A stretch of 38,398 nucleotides of DNA from CAZGWJ01 sp964529445 (GCA_964529445.1 CAZGWJ010000019.1:1-38398), one strand, 5' to 3'. Positions 25,480-34,376 are shown, numbered from the stretch's first letter. The notes: a model not told the origin generated them from the sequence alone. A program made the numbers and translations.

Positions 25480-26229
25480 CTATTCACTCTTCACGGTAGT
25501 GCCGACCGCGGCGCCGTTCACCACCTTCTTGATGTTGTCCTTCACGTTCAGGTCGAACACCACGATGGGAAGCCGATTCTCCATGCAAAGGGTCAGGGCG
25601 GTGGTGTCCATGACCCTCAACCGGCGGTTGATGGCGTCGATATAGGTGAGACTCTTGAACTTGACGGCTTTCGGGTTCTTCTTGGGGTCGTCGTCGTACA
25701 CCCCGTCCACATGGGTGGCCTTCAGGATGGCGTCGGCCTTCATCTCGACGGCCCGCAGGGCCGCCGCCGTGTCCGTGGTGAAATAGGGGTTCCCCGTGCC
25801 GCCTGCGAAGATGACCACGCGGCCCTTCTCGAGGTGCCGCATGGCCCGGCGCCGGATGTAGGGTTCGGCCAGTTTCTGCATCTCGATGGCCGACTGGACG
25901 CGGGTGTGGACTCCTTCCTTCTCCAAAGCGTTCTGCATGGCCAGGGAGTTGATGACGGTGGCCAGCATTCCCATGTAGTCGGAGGAAACACGGTCCAGGC
26001 CCATGCGTTCCCCGTCCGCGCCCCGGTAGATATTGCCGCCGCCGATGACGAGGGCCACTTGGACGTCCGATTCACGGACCTCACGGATCTGGGAGGCGAT
26101 GGAGCGGACCACGGCGGCATCGATGCCGAAACCCCGGCTACCGGCGAGGGCCTCGCCGGAGATCTTGAGCATGATCCGACGATAAGCCGGCTGGGAGGGG
26201 GGGGACGAACGGCGCGTTTTCTTGGCCAT
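25480..26229 (-). CDS. pyrH: Uridylate kinase (UMP kinase)
   Basis: 249 residues. The amino-acid-kinase fold shows YRRIMLKISGEAL at the start, VIGGGNIYRG for the phosphate loop, VIFAGGTGNPYFTTDTAAALRA for UMP and ATP binding, and KATHVDGVYDDDPKKNP. It phosphorylates UMP to UDP in pyrimidine synthesis. The 15-residue N-terminal extension (KKTRRSSPPSQP) is basic and not part of the fold. The ATG at 26229 has GGAG close upstream. A 283-nt gap to tsf holds no gene but has CCCTCATCC-type repeat words near 26440. Confidence 0.97.
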   Translation of the reverse strand: MAKKTRRSSPPSQPAYRRIMLKISGEALAGSRGFGIDAAVVRSIASQIREVRESDVQVALVIGGGNIYRGADGERMGLDRVSSDYMGMLATVINSLAMQNALEKEGVHTRVQSAIEMQKLAEPYIRRRAMRHLEKGRVVIFAGGTGNPYFTTDTAAALRAVEMKADAILKATHVDGVYDDDPKKNPKAVKFKSLTYIDAINRRLRVMDTTALTLCMENRLPIVVFDLNVKDNIKKVVNGAAVGTTVKSE

Positions 26230-26512
26230 GGAACTCCGCTCACGAGGATACGAGGTTTTCAGGACGGCGACCGGGCAGGTCCAGGCATTCTACAACAACC
26301 ACGCCCTTTTTGGGCCTACTTCCGCCGCGAAAACGAACCCGTTGAAATCCCCCTATGCAAAACCGCTTCCCTCGCCCCCTGGACCCCCGTTCGGGATGGT
26401 TCACCGATCCGGAGCGCTTTCGCGGCCGCAAGACCACCCTCATCCCGTCCTTCTCCCCGAAAGGTGAGCCGGGTCGAATCCATCAAGGGGGGAAGCGGAA
26501 TGAACGGCGGGA

Positions 26513-27385
26513 TCATTCCCCGAGCTGCATCCTCACGAAACGCTTCACGGAGACGGCCCCGCCCAGCTTGGCGGTCGCTTCCTTCAGCATGTCCTTGACG
26601 GCCTTCTTGGGCTCCCGGATGTAGGGCTGGTCCATCAGGCAGATCTGCTTGTAGTACGCCTGCAGTTTCCCCTCGGCGATCTTCGCTTGGATGGCTTCCG
26701 GTTTGCCGGCCTGCTTGGCCTCGGCCAGGTAGATGGCGCGTTCCTTGTCCAACTCCTCGGCGGGAACCTCGGCGGGAACGACGAAGCGCGGCGAGGAGGC
26801 GGCCACCTGCATGGCCAATTCCTTCGCGACCTCGGCGGCTTCCGGCTTGGCCGCAACGGCGGCGTCAACGGCCAACTCGACCAGGACCCCCACCTTCCCC
26901 CCGTGGACGTAGGAACCGAAGAGTCCCTCGCCGGAGAGTTCGATCCGCTCGACGCGTTTCAGCGCGACGTTCTCCCCGAGCTTCGCGGTGACCTCGGTGA
27001 CATGGGTGGCGACGTTCTTGGCCGGGTCCTTGGCGAGCGGCTGGGCCAGGAGCGCATCCCGCACGGCCCCCGAAACGGACAGGTCCGCCGCCTGGACTGC
27101 GAGATCCGAGGCCAGCGCCTTGAAGTCGTCCGTCTTCGCCACAAAATCAGTCTCGCAATTGAGCTCGAGGATCGCGGCGGCACGCCCCTTCACGAGGACG
27201 GCGACGAGCCCTTGGTTGGCCGCGCGGCCCGCGCGCTTGGCCACCTGGGCCATGCCGCGCTCCCTCAACCAGACCGTGGCCTTCTCGAAATCGCCCTGGC
27301 ACTCGGTCAGGGCCTTCTTGCACTCCATCATGCCGGCGCCGGTCTTCTCGCGCAGTTCCTTGACGGTTGAAGCGGTGATCTCCAT
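26513..27385 (-). CDS. tsf: Elongation factor Ts
   Basis: 290 residues. The N-terminal UBA-like domain reads VKELREKTGAGMMECKKAL. The core carries ELNCETDFVAKTDDF, the loop that reaches into EF-Tu, followed by the two alpha/beta subdomains and a C-terminal coiled-coil region (PYIREPKKAVKDMLKEA). It exchanges GDP for GTP on EF-Tu. The start has AGGAG about 11 nt upstream. The gene follows rpsB as usual, but a strong hairpin with a U-run separates them. Confidence 0.97.
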   Translation of the reverse strand: MEITASTVKELREKTGAGMMECKKALTECQGDFEKATVWLRERGMAQVAKRAGRAANQGLVAVLVKGRAAAILELNCETDFVAKTDDFKALASDLAVQAADLSVSGAVRDALLAQPLAKDPAKNVATHVTEVTAKLGENVALKRVERIELSGEGLFGSYVHGGKVGVLVELAVDAAVAAKPEAAEVAKELAMQVAASSPRFVVPAEVPAEELDKERAIYLAEAKQAGKPEAIQAKIAEGKLQAYYKQICLMDQPYIREPKKAVKDMLKEATAKLGGAVSVKRFVRMQLGE

Positions 27386-27421
27386 GGTTCTCGATTCTCC
27401 TGTCGGTTGGATACCCCCATG

Positions 27422-27456
27422 GAAAAATCCCCCTCTCCCCCTTCAGGGGGAGAGGG
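27422..27456 (-). terminator. Hairpin with U-run between rpsB and tsf (attenuator or repeat)
   Basis: A perfect 11-bp stem CCCTCTCCCCC/GGGGGAGAGGG with a 4-nt loop is followed on the minus strand by GGATTTTTCC. It has the form of a partial terminator. The adjoining GGGTGAGGG word also links it to the CCCTCACCC-type repeat near 3832-3930, so it may simply be a repeat copy. Confidence 0.55.
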
Positions 27457-27491
27457 CAGGGTGAGGGGGCTCGTCGTGTTGTCTTTCGCGA

Positions 27492-28484
27492 TTATTTGGT
27501 TGGCTTGTCGTCGCGAAGGCGCTTGGTGCGGATGCGCTCGACCTTCTCGATGGTCATCTCATCGGCGAGGTCGGACACCGTCTTGGCGTCGCCCGCCAGG
27601 TGCTCGACGTCGGGGGCCAACAGCTCGCCGGCGGCGCGCTTGGCTTCGGCCTCCCGCTCGGCGGCCAGGACCTCCTCGGCGGCCATCATCTCGGCACTGA
27701 CCTCGCCCAAGGGCGCGGGAGCGGCGGATTCCTCGACCGGCGCCTCCTCGACGGCGGCCGGGGCGGCTTCGCCCTCGACGGGGACCACGTCGCGGCCCTC
27801 GAGTTCCTTGGAGCGGCCCTCGAGGACGGCATTGGCGACGGTGGCAGTCATGAGCTTGACGGCGCGGATGGCGTCGTCGTTGCCGGGGACGAGTACGTCC
27901 ACCTCATCGGGATCGCAGTTGGTGTCCACGACGGCCACGACGGGGATGCCCAGCTTCCTCGCCTCCTGGACGGCGATGTGCTCCTTCTTCGTGTCGATGA
28001 CGAAGATGGCACCCGGCAGACGGCTCATGTTCTTGATGCCGCCAAGGGAGCGCTCGAGCTTGGCGCGGTCCTTCAGGAGACCCGCCTGCTCCTTCTTGGA
28101 ACGCTTGGAGAGTTCCTGCTCGGACATCGTCTCCAGTTCGCGCAGATAGGCGATGGAGTTCTTGATGGTGGTGAAGTTCGTGAGCATGCCGCCGAGCCAG
28201 CGGTAGTTCACGAAGTACATCCCGCAGCGCTCGGCCTCCTCCTTGATGGCGTCCTGGGCCTGTTTCTTGGTGCCCACGAAGATGATGGATTCGCCTGCGG
28301 CCGCCAGGTCCTTGACGTACTGGTAGGCCTCCTTGAGTTTCTTGACGGTCTTCTGGAGGTCGATGATGTGGATCCCGTTGCGCTCGCCGAAGATGTAGGC
28401 GGACATCTTGGGGTTCCAACGACGGGTCTGGTGGCCGAAATGCACTCCGGCCTCGAGCAGTTGCTTCATGGAAACGGACAGCAT
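27492..28484 (-). CDS. rpsB: 30S ribosomal protein S2 with long acidic C-terminal tail
   Basis: 330 residues, against about 240-260 for most S2 proteins. The core is standard: MKQLLEAGVHFGHQTRRWNPKM, GIHIIDLQKT, FVGTKKQAQDAI, YRWLGGMLTNF and VVDTNCDPDEVDVLVPGNDDA. From about residue 235 an Ala/Glu/Pro-rich tail follows (EGEAAPAAVEEAPVEES and onward) with a helical end (EKVERIRTKRLRDD). S2 is a late-assembling protein of the small subunit. AAGGAG lies 7 nt before the ATG. Its leader carries a promoter and hairpins and is probably subject to S2 feedback, as known in other bacteria. Confidence 0.95.
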   Translation of the reverse strand: MLSVSMKQLLEAGVHFGHQTRRWNPKMSAYIFGERNGIHIIDLQKTVKKLKEAYQYVKDLAAAGESIIFVGTKKQAQDAIKEEAERCGMYFVNYRWLGGMLTNFTTIKNSIAYLRELETMSEQELSKRSKKEQAGLLKDRAKLERSLGGIKNMSRLPGAIFVIDTKKEHIAVQEARKLGIPVVAVVDTNCDPDEVDVLVPGNDDAIRAVKLMTATVANAVLEGRSKELEGRDVVPVEGEAAPAAVEEAPVEESAAPAPLGEVSAEMMAAEEVLAAEREAEAKRAAGELLAPDVEHLAGDAKTVSDLADEMTIEKVERIRTKRLRDDKPTK

Positions 28485-28523
28485 GGAAGACTCCTTGGTT
28501 TTCCACCGCGTCGAGGGGAAAAC

Positions 28524-28555
28524 GCCCCGATCCCGATAGCCGGGACACCCGGGGC
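28524..28555 (-). promoter_or_regulatory. Structured rpsB leader hairpin with U-run
   Basis: The minus strand can pair GCCCCG with CGGGGC, enclosing a second TCCCG/CGGGA stem, and is followed by GTTTTCC. It lies in the untranslated leader about 40 nt before the rpsB ATG. It could be an attenuator or an S2-binding element; the evidence is structural only. Confidence 0.5.
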
Positions 28556-28636
28556 TTGAGCCCTGACGCGTGAGAGATGGGCGGGGGGCCTTGACCCCCC
28601 TGCCTTCCCCTCCGGGGGTCTCCCGGGGGGACGATG

Positions 28637-28661
28637 CTTATAACATGGAAAAGGGTGTCAA
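28637..28661 (-). promoter_or_regulatory. Probable promoter of the rpsB-tsf-pyrH cluster
   Basis: The -10 candidate is TATAAG (28637-28642). TTGACA at 28656-28661 is a perfect -35 word but only 13 bp away. TTGCGT a few bases upstream gives an 18-bp spacer. The leader would be about 145 nt. Confidence 0.45.
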
Positions 28662-28684
28662 CGCAATGGGGAGCCGGACAGGTG

Positions 28685-28704
28685 AAAAACCCTTGTGGGA
28701 AGGG
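28685..28704 (-). terminator. Short terminator after the EAL gene
   Basis: A CCCTT/AAGGG stem with a 5-nt loop is followed by TTTTT on the minus strand, directly after the TAG at 28705-28707. The stem is short, so the call is moderate. Confidence 0.5.
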
Positions 28705-29988
28705 CTAAAGGGCCTCGACCTTCATGTCAACGCAAAGGACGTAGACCCGGTCGTAGGCGTCGCGGAAGAAGGTCGAGAGGGTCACGCAGCGCCGGCCCGT
28801 AGCCAGGGAAACGTAAGGATCCGTGACGTGCGTCTGGTCCTTGGGGTCACCCTGGGCCAAGCGGCAGAAGAAATCCCGCAATGAGTGGTCAGTTCCCCGC
28901 TCCCAGGGCTTGCAGAAGACCCTCCGGTGCTCGGGAACATCGTGTTCCACATGGGCCATGTGTGTCACCTGGACACCCGCCTCGTCCAGGATATAGACGG
29001 CCTCGAAATCGGGATTCTCCTTCAGGAGATCCGAAATATGCCCGTCGAACGCCTTGGGCTTCACCTTCTTCAGACTCTTGCGAAGGGCCGCCAGGCGGGC
29101 CTCGCATCGCCGGTGCATCTCCCTCTTGTCGTGCAGGGTCCCGAGGAGCATGCTGCGGAACTTGCGGCCTACCTCCTCGATGAGATCCTCGTTGCGATCG
29201 AACAGGCCCCCGTCCATCCGCTGGGGCCTGGCGAAGTAATAGCCCTGTAGGATGTCGGCTCCCAGTTCCAGCGACCAGAGCGCCTCCTCCTCCGTCTCCA
29301 CCCCTTCCGCCACGACGAGTGCCCCGATCTGCCGCGAAAGCCCCACCAGGGACCGGAAAACCTCCTGTTTATGGTATTCCTTGTGGAGGTCCAGGATGAG
29401 GGACCGGTCGATCTTGATGAGGTCGGGCTTCATGCGGGCGATGCGGTCGAGATTGGAATGACCGCTCCCCACGTCGTCCAAGGCCACCATGAACCCCCGT
29501 TCCTTCTGGGCCTCGACGAAACGCTCAAGAAGATGGGTATTCTTCGTCTTCGACTCCACGATCTCGATGGCCACTCGGGCCGGATCGATCTCGTAGCGTT
29601 GGGAAAGCTTGGAGAAGGTGTCGAGTTCGAGGGAATCCTGAGGGGTTTCGCCGCCCAGGTTGGTCTCCAGATTGACCGTGAGGATCATGCGGGGCTGCTG
29701 GTAGAACTGTTCGCGGAAGGACTGGAAGACCTTCTTGCGGAAAAGGGCATCGAGCTCGAGGGAAAGGTCCTCCTCGACGGCTTTCCGAATGAGGACGACG
29801 GGCGGGATGAGGCGGCCCGAGGGCATCTCGACGCCGCGCGAAAGACCCTCGAACCCGACCACGGATTTCTCCTGGATCGAGACGAGCGGCTGGAAATGCA
29901 CCTCGATCGCCTCTTCCTTCAGGATGTCCTGAAGGCGCACGGATTCGTATTCGGCCTGGGACAATTTGGACCTTCTACCCTTGAACAC
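28705..29988 (-). CDS. EAL-domain cyclic-di-GMP phosphodiesterase with C-terminal sensor-like domain
   Basis: 427 residues with no membrane segment, so cytoplasmic. The EAL domain spans about 15-265 and keeps all catalytic residues: Glu47 in EGLSR, Asn106, Glu145, Asp171 and Asp172 in ALDDVGSG, Lys192 in LIKID, Glu228 in VAEGVET and Gln248 in LQGYYFARP. It should therefore hydrolyse c-di-GMP to pGpG. A helix (about 275-315) leads to a domain with AVYILDEAGVQVTH and VSLATGRRCVTLSTFF, like the PAS/PDC-type C-terminal domain of YkuI, which probably senses a ligand. The start is GTG at 29988 with a weak site; a TTG eight codons later has AAGG at a better distance. It stands alone between the rpsB and suf operons. 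Confidence 0.92.
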   Translation of the reverse strand: MFKGRRSKLSQAEYESVRLQDILKEEAIEVHFQPLVSIQEKSVVGFEGLSRGVEMPSGRLIPPVVLIRKAVEEDLSLELDALFRKKVFQSFREQFYQQPRMILTVNLETNLGGETPQDSLELDTFSKLSQRYEIDPARVAIEIVESKTKNTHLLERFVEAQKERGFMVALDDVGSGHSNLDRIARMKPDLIKIDRSLILDLHKEYHKQEVFRSLVGLSRQIGALVVAEGVETEEEALWSLELGADILQGYYFARPQRMDGGLFDRNEDLIEEVGRKFRSMLLGTLHDKREMHRRCEARLAALRKSLKKVKPKAFDGHISDLLKENPDFEAVYILDEAGVQVTHMAHVEHDVPEHRRVFCKPWERGTDHSLRDFFCRLAQGDPKDQTHVTDPYVSLATGRRCVTLSTFFRDAYDRVYVLCVDMKVEAL

Positions 29989-30032
29989 GATTAAACGTCC
30001 TGAGCGTGGATTGGAAGTTTGACGTTTTCCTA

Positions 30033-30038
30033 ATTATA
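30033..30038 (-). promoter_or_regulatory. Candidate -10 box for the EAL gene
   Basis: A perfect TATAAT on the minus strand about 45 nt before the GTG start. No good -35 is seen. The AT-rich stretch 30040-30184 contains no gene. Confidence 0.5.
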
Positions 30039-30184
30039 CCGCTATTACATGAATAACACGTTAAAAGAGGCCATAATTAAGCCCTTTTTAATTAGATGCA
30101 CAAAATCCGGACCTGTCTTGGATAATCTTCTCGACAACCCGAGCATTCATGGGAATTCGGCTGATTCCGCCATTGATGAATAAA

Positions 30185-30727
30185 TCAAAGGATGCCCAAT
30201 TGAAGTCGCGCTGCGTCGGTCATGCGGCTCGCGTCCCAGGGGGGGTCGAAGACCACGTCCACCTGCACCTTCACCACACCGGACATCGCACGCAACCGGG
30301 TCTCGATGTCGGCCTTCAGGATGTCCGACATCCCGCACCCCGGAGCCGTCAGAGTCATGGCCACCCGGACGAAGACTCCTCCTTCAATGGGCTCGACCTG
30401 GCATTGGTAGATCAATCCTAGGTCCACGATGTTCACCGGGATCTCGGGATCGTAACAGGTCTTCAGGACCGACCACACCGCCTCCTCGGTGACGGGGCCC
30501 CCCGGCGTATTCAAACGAGCTTCCTCCGGCACGGGAAGTCCCAGGGCGTCGGCGTCGCTTCCCGCAACCCGTGCCATTTCGCCGTTGTTCAACTGGAGGG
30601 TGAAACTACCGCCCAGGGTCTGGGTGATGAACCCCTTCGTCCCCTCCTTCAGGACCGTGAAGATGCCGGAAGGAATCAGGATGGCATCGCAATCGCGCTG
30701 AAGGACGATTTCGCCACCGGCGGACAT
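30185..30727 (-). CDS. sufT: SUF-system protein SufT
   Basis: 180 residues. The N-terminal 80 residues form the extension that marks the SufT subgroup. The rest is a MIP18/DUF59 domain with DPEIPVNIVDLGLIY and the conserved TAPGCGMSD (Cys131). SufT-type proteins help to mature or deliver Fe-S clusters to client enzymes. The ATG at 30727 shares one base with the sufU stop (TGATG). It is the last gene of the suf operon. Confidence 0.92.
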   Translation of the reverse strand: MSAGGEIVLQRDCDAILIPSGIFTVLKEGTKGFITQTLGGSFTLQLNNGEMARVAGSDADALGLPVPEEARLNTPGGPVTEEAVWSVLKTCYDPEIPVNIVDLGLIYQCQVEPIEGGVFVRVAMTLTAPGCGMSDILKADIETRLRAMSGVVKVQVDVVFDPPWDASRMTDAARLQLGIL

Positions 30728-31191
30728 CAGACGACCTCCTCGGTGGAGATGTTCTTCGGGCCACCCTCATCGAGTGCGGCCATCAACGTATGCCAGGCCA
30801 GGGTGGCGCACTTGACCCGCACTGGATATTCCCGCACGCCCGAGAAAACCCTCAGTTTCCCGAGCGACTCCGCCGGGGCCTCCGTGCCCGCTCCCGCCAA
30901 TAGTTCGTGGAAGGCTTCGAACAGGGCGCGGGCCTCCCGGACGGTCCTCCCCTTCAGGGCCTGGGTCATGAGGGAGGCCGAAGCCCTCGAGATGGCGCAC
31001 CCGCTGCCCTGGAACCGGATGTCCTCGATCAACCCCTCCGGCGAAAGCCGCAGACCCAGCGTCAGGCGGTCCCCGCAGAGGGGATTGTGTCCCTCGGCCC
31101 GACGGTTGGCGTCGTGTAGTTCGCCGAAGTTGCGCGGGCTCTTCTGGTGGTCGAGAATGAGCTCCTGGTAGAGATCGCCGCCCTGGCTCAT
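30727..31191 (-). CDS. sufU: SufU zinc-dependent sulfurtransferase
   Basis: 154 residues from the ATG at 31191, with GGAGG 8 nt upstream and an ATGA overlap with sufS. Zinc ligands are Cys39 and Asp41 (NPLCGD), Cys65 (GSGCAISRAS) and Cys128 (VKCATLAW). The long insert between the last two cysteines is typical of SufU and not of the IscU scaffold. SufU takes persulfide sulfur from SufS and passes it to SufBCD. The extended open frame upstream is only sufS read in another phase. Confidence 0.95.
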   Translation of the reverse strand: MSQGGDLYQELILDHQKSPRNFGELHDANRRAEGHNPLCGDRLTLGLRLSPEGLIEDIRFQGSGCAISRASASLMTQALKGRTVREARALFEAFHELLAGAGTEAPAESLGKLRVFSGVREYPVRVKCATLAWHTLMAALDEGGPKNISTEEVV

Positions 31192-32420
31192 CGGAACACC
31201 TCCCTCACCTTGAGGAGCGCCGAAACGAGCGCGTCGAGGTCCTCCATCGTATTGTAGAGGCCCAGGGACGCCCGGGTGGTAGCCGGGATCCCGAGCCGCT
31301 CCATCACGGGCTGTGCGCAATGGTGTCCCGCGCGGACGGCCACACCTTCCCGGTCGAGCAGGGTCCCCACGTCGTGAGGATGCACGCCCTCCATCGTGAA
31401 GGAAAGGACGCCCGCCTTCTCGCGCGCGGTCCCGACCAGGACCAGGCCGGGGACCTCGAGGAGCCGCGCGGTCCCATGGGCCAGGAGTTCCCGTTCCCAT
31501 TCCGCGACGCGGGATCGGCCGAGTCCCGTCAAGAAATCGAGCGCGGCCCCCAATCCCACGACCTCCGCCACCGGCGGCGTGCCCGCCTCGAACTTGTAGG
31601 GCGGTTTCTGGAAGAGCGTCCTCTCGAAGGTCACGGAGGTGATCATGTCGCCCCCGCCCTGCCAGGGCGGCATGGCCTCAAGGTGCTGCCTTTTCCCGTA
31701 GAGGACGCCCACGCCGAAGGGTCCGTACGCCTTGTGGCCGGAGAAGGCGTAGAAATCGCAATCCAGGTCGACGACATCCACGACCCGATGCGCAACGGCC
31801 TGGGCGCCGTCCACCACGATGGGGATGCCGCGGGCGTGGGCGAGCCGCGCCATCTCCTTCACGGGATTCACCGTCCCGAGGGCGTTGGAGACATGCGTCA
31901 CGGCCACGACCTTCACGTCGGGGGTGAGCAGGCGCTCGTACTCGTCGAGGAGCAGGTTCCCCGCGTCGTCCATGGGGATGACGCGTACCTGCGCGCCTTT
32001 CTCCCGGGCCGCCAACTGCCAGGGCACGATGTCGGAATGGTGCTCCATCTGCGAAAGGAGGACGGCATCTCCCGCCTTCAGCCGGCTTTTCCCGAAGGAA
32101 GCGGCCACCAGGTTGAGGGCCTCGGTGGTGCCCCGGGTGAATACGATCTCGGAATCCGACCCGGCCCCCAGGTAGGCACGCACCTTATCCCGGACCCCCT
32201 CGTAGGCCGCCGTGGCGCGTTCGGAGAGCCGATGCAGGCCCCGGTGGATGTTGGCGTTGTCCTCCCGGTAGAAGCGTTCCATGGCCTCGAGCACCGGAAG
32301 CGGTTTCTGGGTCGTAGCCGCGTTGTCCAGGTACACGAGCGGCTTTCCATGGACCGTCTGGGCCAGGGCCGGGAAGAGGGCCTCGCGACCGGCCGCGTTG
32401 GGCAGGAGCGGATGGCTCAT
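31188..32420 (-). CDS. sufS: Cysteine desulfurase SufS
   Basis: 410 residues from the ATG at 32420 with GGAGGAG upstream. It is a fold-type I PLP enzyme: Lys230 in FSGHKAYGPFGVGVLYG binds PLP, THVSNALGTVNP and VVDGAQAVAH frame the site, and Cys368 in VRAGHHCAQP accepts sulfur. It removes sulfur from L-cysteine to form a persulfide and alanine. ATGA overlaps couple it to sufD before and sufU after. The neighbouring sufU identifies it as the SufS-SufU type. Confidence 0.97.
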   Translation of the reverse strand: MSHPLLPNAAGREALFPALAQTVHGKPLVYLDNAATTQKPLPVLEAMERFYREDNANIHRGLHRLSERATAAYEGVRDKVRAYLGAGSDSEIVFTRGTTEALNLVAASFGKSRLKAGDAVLLSQMEHHSDIVPWQLAAREKGAQVRVIPMDDAGNLLLDEYERLLTPDVKVVAVTHVSNALGTVNPVKEMARLAHARGIPIVVDGAQAVAHRVVDVVDLDCDFYAFSGHKAYGPFGVGVLYGKRQHLEAMPPWQGGGDMITSVTFERTLFQKPPYKFEAGTPPVAEVVGLGAALDFLTGLGRSRVAEWERELLAHGTARLLEVPGLVLVGTAREKAGVLSFTMEGVHPHDVGTLLDREGVAVRAGHHCAQPVMERLGIPATTRASLGLYNTMEDLDALVSALLKVREVFR

Positions 32421-33625
32421 GGCCGCTCCTCCAGTCCCTCGAGCCACTTTTCCGCGGTCTGCCCGAGCGGATGATCCGGCGGGAAGACCTCCGAGACGAA
32501 GGCGCGCCGGAGGATCTTCCGGGCCTCCGCCTCGGCGATTCCCCGCGACCGGAGATAGAAGACGCCTTCCTCGTCGAGGGGTCCCGTGGCCGAACCGTGC
32601 GTACACCGGACGTCGTCGTGGTGGATCACAAGCCGCGGCTCGGAAAAGACCGCGGCTTCGTCGGATAGGAGGAGATTGCGGTGGGCCTGGTCCGCATCCG
32701 TGCCCCCGGCGCCCTCCCGGACCAGCACCTCGCCGTTGAAGACGAGGGTCGCCCGGTCCGCCGCGACACCCCGGAAGGTCTGCCGGGAAACGCAGGATGG
32801 TGCCGCATGGTCGATGAAGGTATGCAGGTCCAGATGCCGGTCCTTCCGGCCCAGCAGAAGTCCCCGCAGGGAGACCTCTGCACCGGGGCCCGCGAGAAGT
32901 ATCCGCAAATCCTGGCGGACCCAGCGCCCCGAAGGAAGGATGAAATCGCCGCCGAGTTTCGCTCCAGCCTCCAGCCGCGCCTCGAAAAGCCCGATCCGGC
33001 AGGCAGACGGCGCTTCCGCGGGACGCTCGAGGATGTTCAGGCGCGACCCCTTCGCGAGAAGGACGCGCAAGGCCGGAAGGGAAAGGGCGTCCTCCAGCCC
33101 GGGTTCGTTCTCGAGGATCAGGTCGAGTTTCGATGCCTCCTCCATGATGAGGTGGAAGGAAGGGACGCCCAGACATCCCGGCGCGGGAGAGCGGTGCCGG
33201 AGAACGAGGGGTTTTTCGGGGCGGACCCCGCGGGGGACCCTCGCGATGGAGGCGTTGTCCCCCAACGCCACCTGCAGGGCGGCCAACGGTCGGTTCTCCA
33301 GGGGGAAGATCGCGAGGTTTCCCGCATCGAGGTCCGGCGAGGATCGCGGCCCGGACCAGAGCAGGCCCTCCGGTGCGGATATCATTTCGAAGGGCCGGGC
33401 CGTCTCGGCTGGCATGGTCCGACCCCAGAACGCGGAGGGATCGCTGTGCCGCCAGGATTCCCAGGTCCTGTCGGGCAGACCCTCCCGGAGGAGAATCCGA
33501 AGGGCCGCGGCCCTCGCCAGGGTGAGGGTGTCGGGCTCGCCGGGCCGGGGACGCGCGACCTCGTCCAGGAGGGGCTTCAAGCCCTCCAGGAAGGGCGGCA
33601 TCGTTCGGAGCTCTTCGCGGCTCAT
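32417..33625 (-). CDS. sufD: Fe-S cluster assembly protein SufD
   Basis: 402 residues. The beta-helix core (NGEVLVREGAGGTDADQAHRNLLLSD, HHDDVRCTHGSATGPLDEEGVFYLRSRG) and the C-terminal helical end (RRAFVSEVFPPDHPL) match the SufB/SufD family. SufD pairs with SufB and two SufC subunits to form the scaffold on which clusters are built. The N-terminal half is divergent, as is usual for SufD. Its ATG lies one base after the sufC stop. Confidence 0.93.
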   Translation of the reverse strand: MSREELRTMPPFLEGLKPLLDEVARPRPGEPDTLTLARAAALRILLREGLPDRTWESWRHSDPSAFWGRTMPAETARPFEMISAPEGLLWSGPRSSPDLDAGNLAIFPLENRPLAALQVALGDNASIARVPRGVRPEKPLVLRHRSPAPGCLGVPSFHLIMEEASKLDLILENEPGLEDALSLPALRVLLAKGSRLNILERPAEAPSACRIGLFEARLEAGAKLGGDFILPSGRWVRQDLRILLAGPGAEVSLRGLLLGRKDRHLDLHTFIDHAAPSCVSRQTFRGVAADRATLVFNGEVLVREGAGGTDADQAHRNLLLSDEAAVFSEPRLVIHHDDVRCTHGSATGPLDEEGVFYLRSRGIAEAEARKILRRAFVSEVFPPDHPLGQTAEKWLEGLEERP

Positions 33626-33626
33626 C

Positions 33627-34376
33627 TCAGTCCTTCCCCCCGGCGATCCAGCCGTACCCCTTCTTCTCGAGCTCCAGGGCCAGATCCGCCCCGCCGCTCT
33701 TCACGATGCGCCCACCGGCCAGGACATGCACGTGGTCGGGAACGATATATTCCAGCAGGCGCTGGTAATGCGTCACCACGAGCGCGGCCCTGTGCGCCCC
33801 CCGCAGGGCGTTCACCCCCGAGGCCACGATGCGCAAAGCATCGATGTCCAATCCCGAGTCGGTCTCGTCGAGGACCGAAAACCTCGGTTCCAGCACCGCC
33901 ATCTGCAGGATCTCGTTCCGCTTCTTCTCGCCGCCCGAGAAACCCACGTTGAGCGGCCTCTCGAGGAACGAAGCGTCCATCTTCAGGAGCGCCATGCGCT
34001 TCTTCGCCAGCTCGAGGAAATCCACCGCGTCGAGCTCCTCCTCCCCGCGGGCCTTGCGCTGGGCGTTCAGCGCGGCCTTGAGGAAGTAGAGGTTGTTCAC
34101 CCCCGGCACCTCGACGGGGTACTGGAAGGCCAGGAAAAGCCCCTTCCTTCCCCGCTCCTCCGCGGAAAGGGCCAGGAGATCCTCACCCTCGAAAAGCACC
34201 TTCCCGCCCGTGATCCCGTAGCCATCGCGCCCGGCCAGGACGTGCGCCAGCGTGCTCTTCCCCGACCCGTTCGGGCCCATGAGGGCGTGGACCTCCCCCG
34301 GGCGGATCGTCAAGTCGACCCCCTGGAGGATCTCCTTCCCCGCGACCGAAACCTTCAATCCCTGTATCTCAAGCAN
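33627..34376 (-). CDS. sufC: Fe-S assembly ATPase SufC (first base in the N gap)
   Basis: About 249 residues. Walker A is MGPNGSGKST, the ABC signature is FSGGEKKRNE and Walker B is FSVLDETDSGLD. The frame before the first full start codon (TTG at 34358) still reads LEIQG, the normal SufC beginning. The bases next to the gap are TG followed by CTTGAG, so the true start is almost surely ATG with its A as the first unknown base at 34376. SufC provides ATP-driven movement of the SufBCD scaffold. Confidence 0.95.
   Translation of the reverse strand, partial: XLEIQGLKVSVAGKEILQGVDLTIRPGEVHALMGPNGSGKSTLAHVLAGRDGYGITGGKVLFEGEDLLALSAEERGRKGLFLAFQYPVEVPGVNNLYFLKAALNAQRKARGEEELDAVDFLELAKKRMALLKMDASFLERPLNVGFSGGEKKRNEILQMAVLEPRFSVLDETDSGLDIDALRIVASGVNALRGAHRAALVVTHYQRLLEYIVPDHVHVLAGGRIVKSGGADLALELEKKGYGWIAGGKD

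Noticed and set aside
26230..26512. Possible small gene between tsf and pyrH (67-codon minus frame)
   Set aside because: Arg/Gly-rich, no ribosome-binding site, and overlaps CCCTCATCC-type repeat words.
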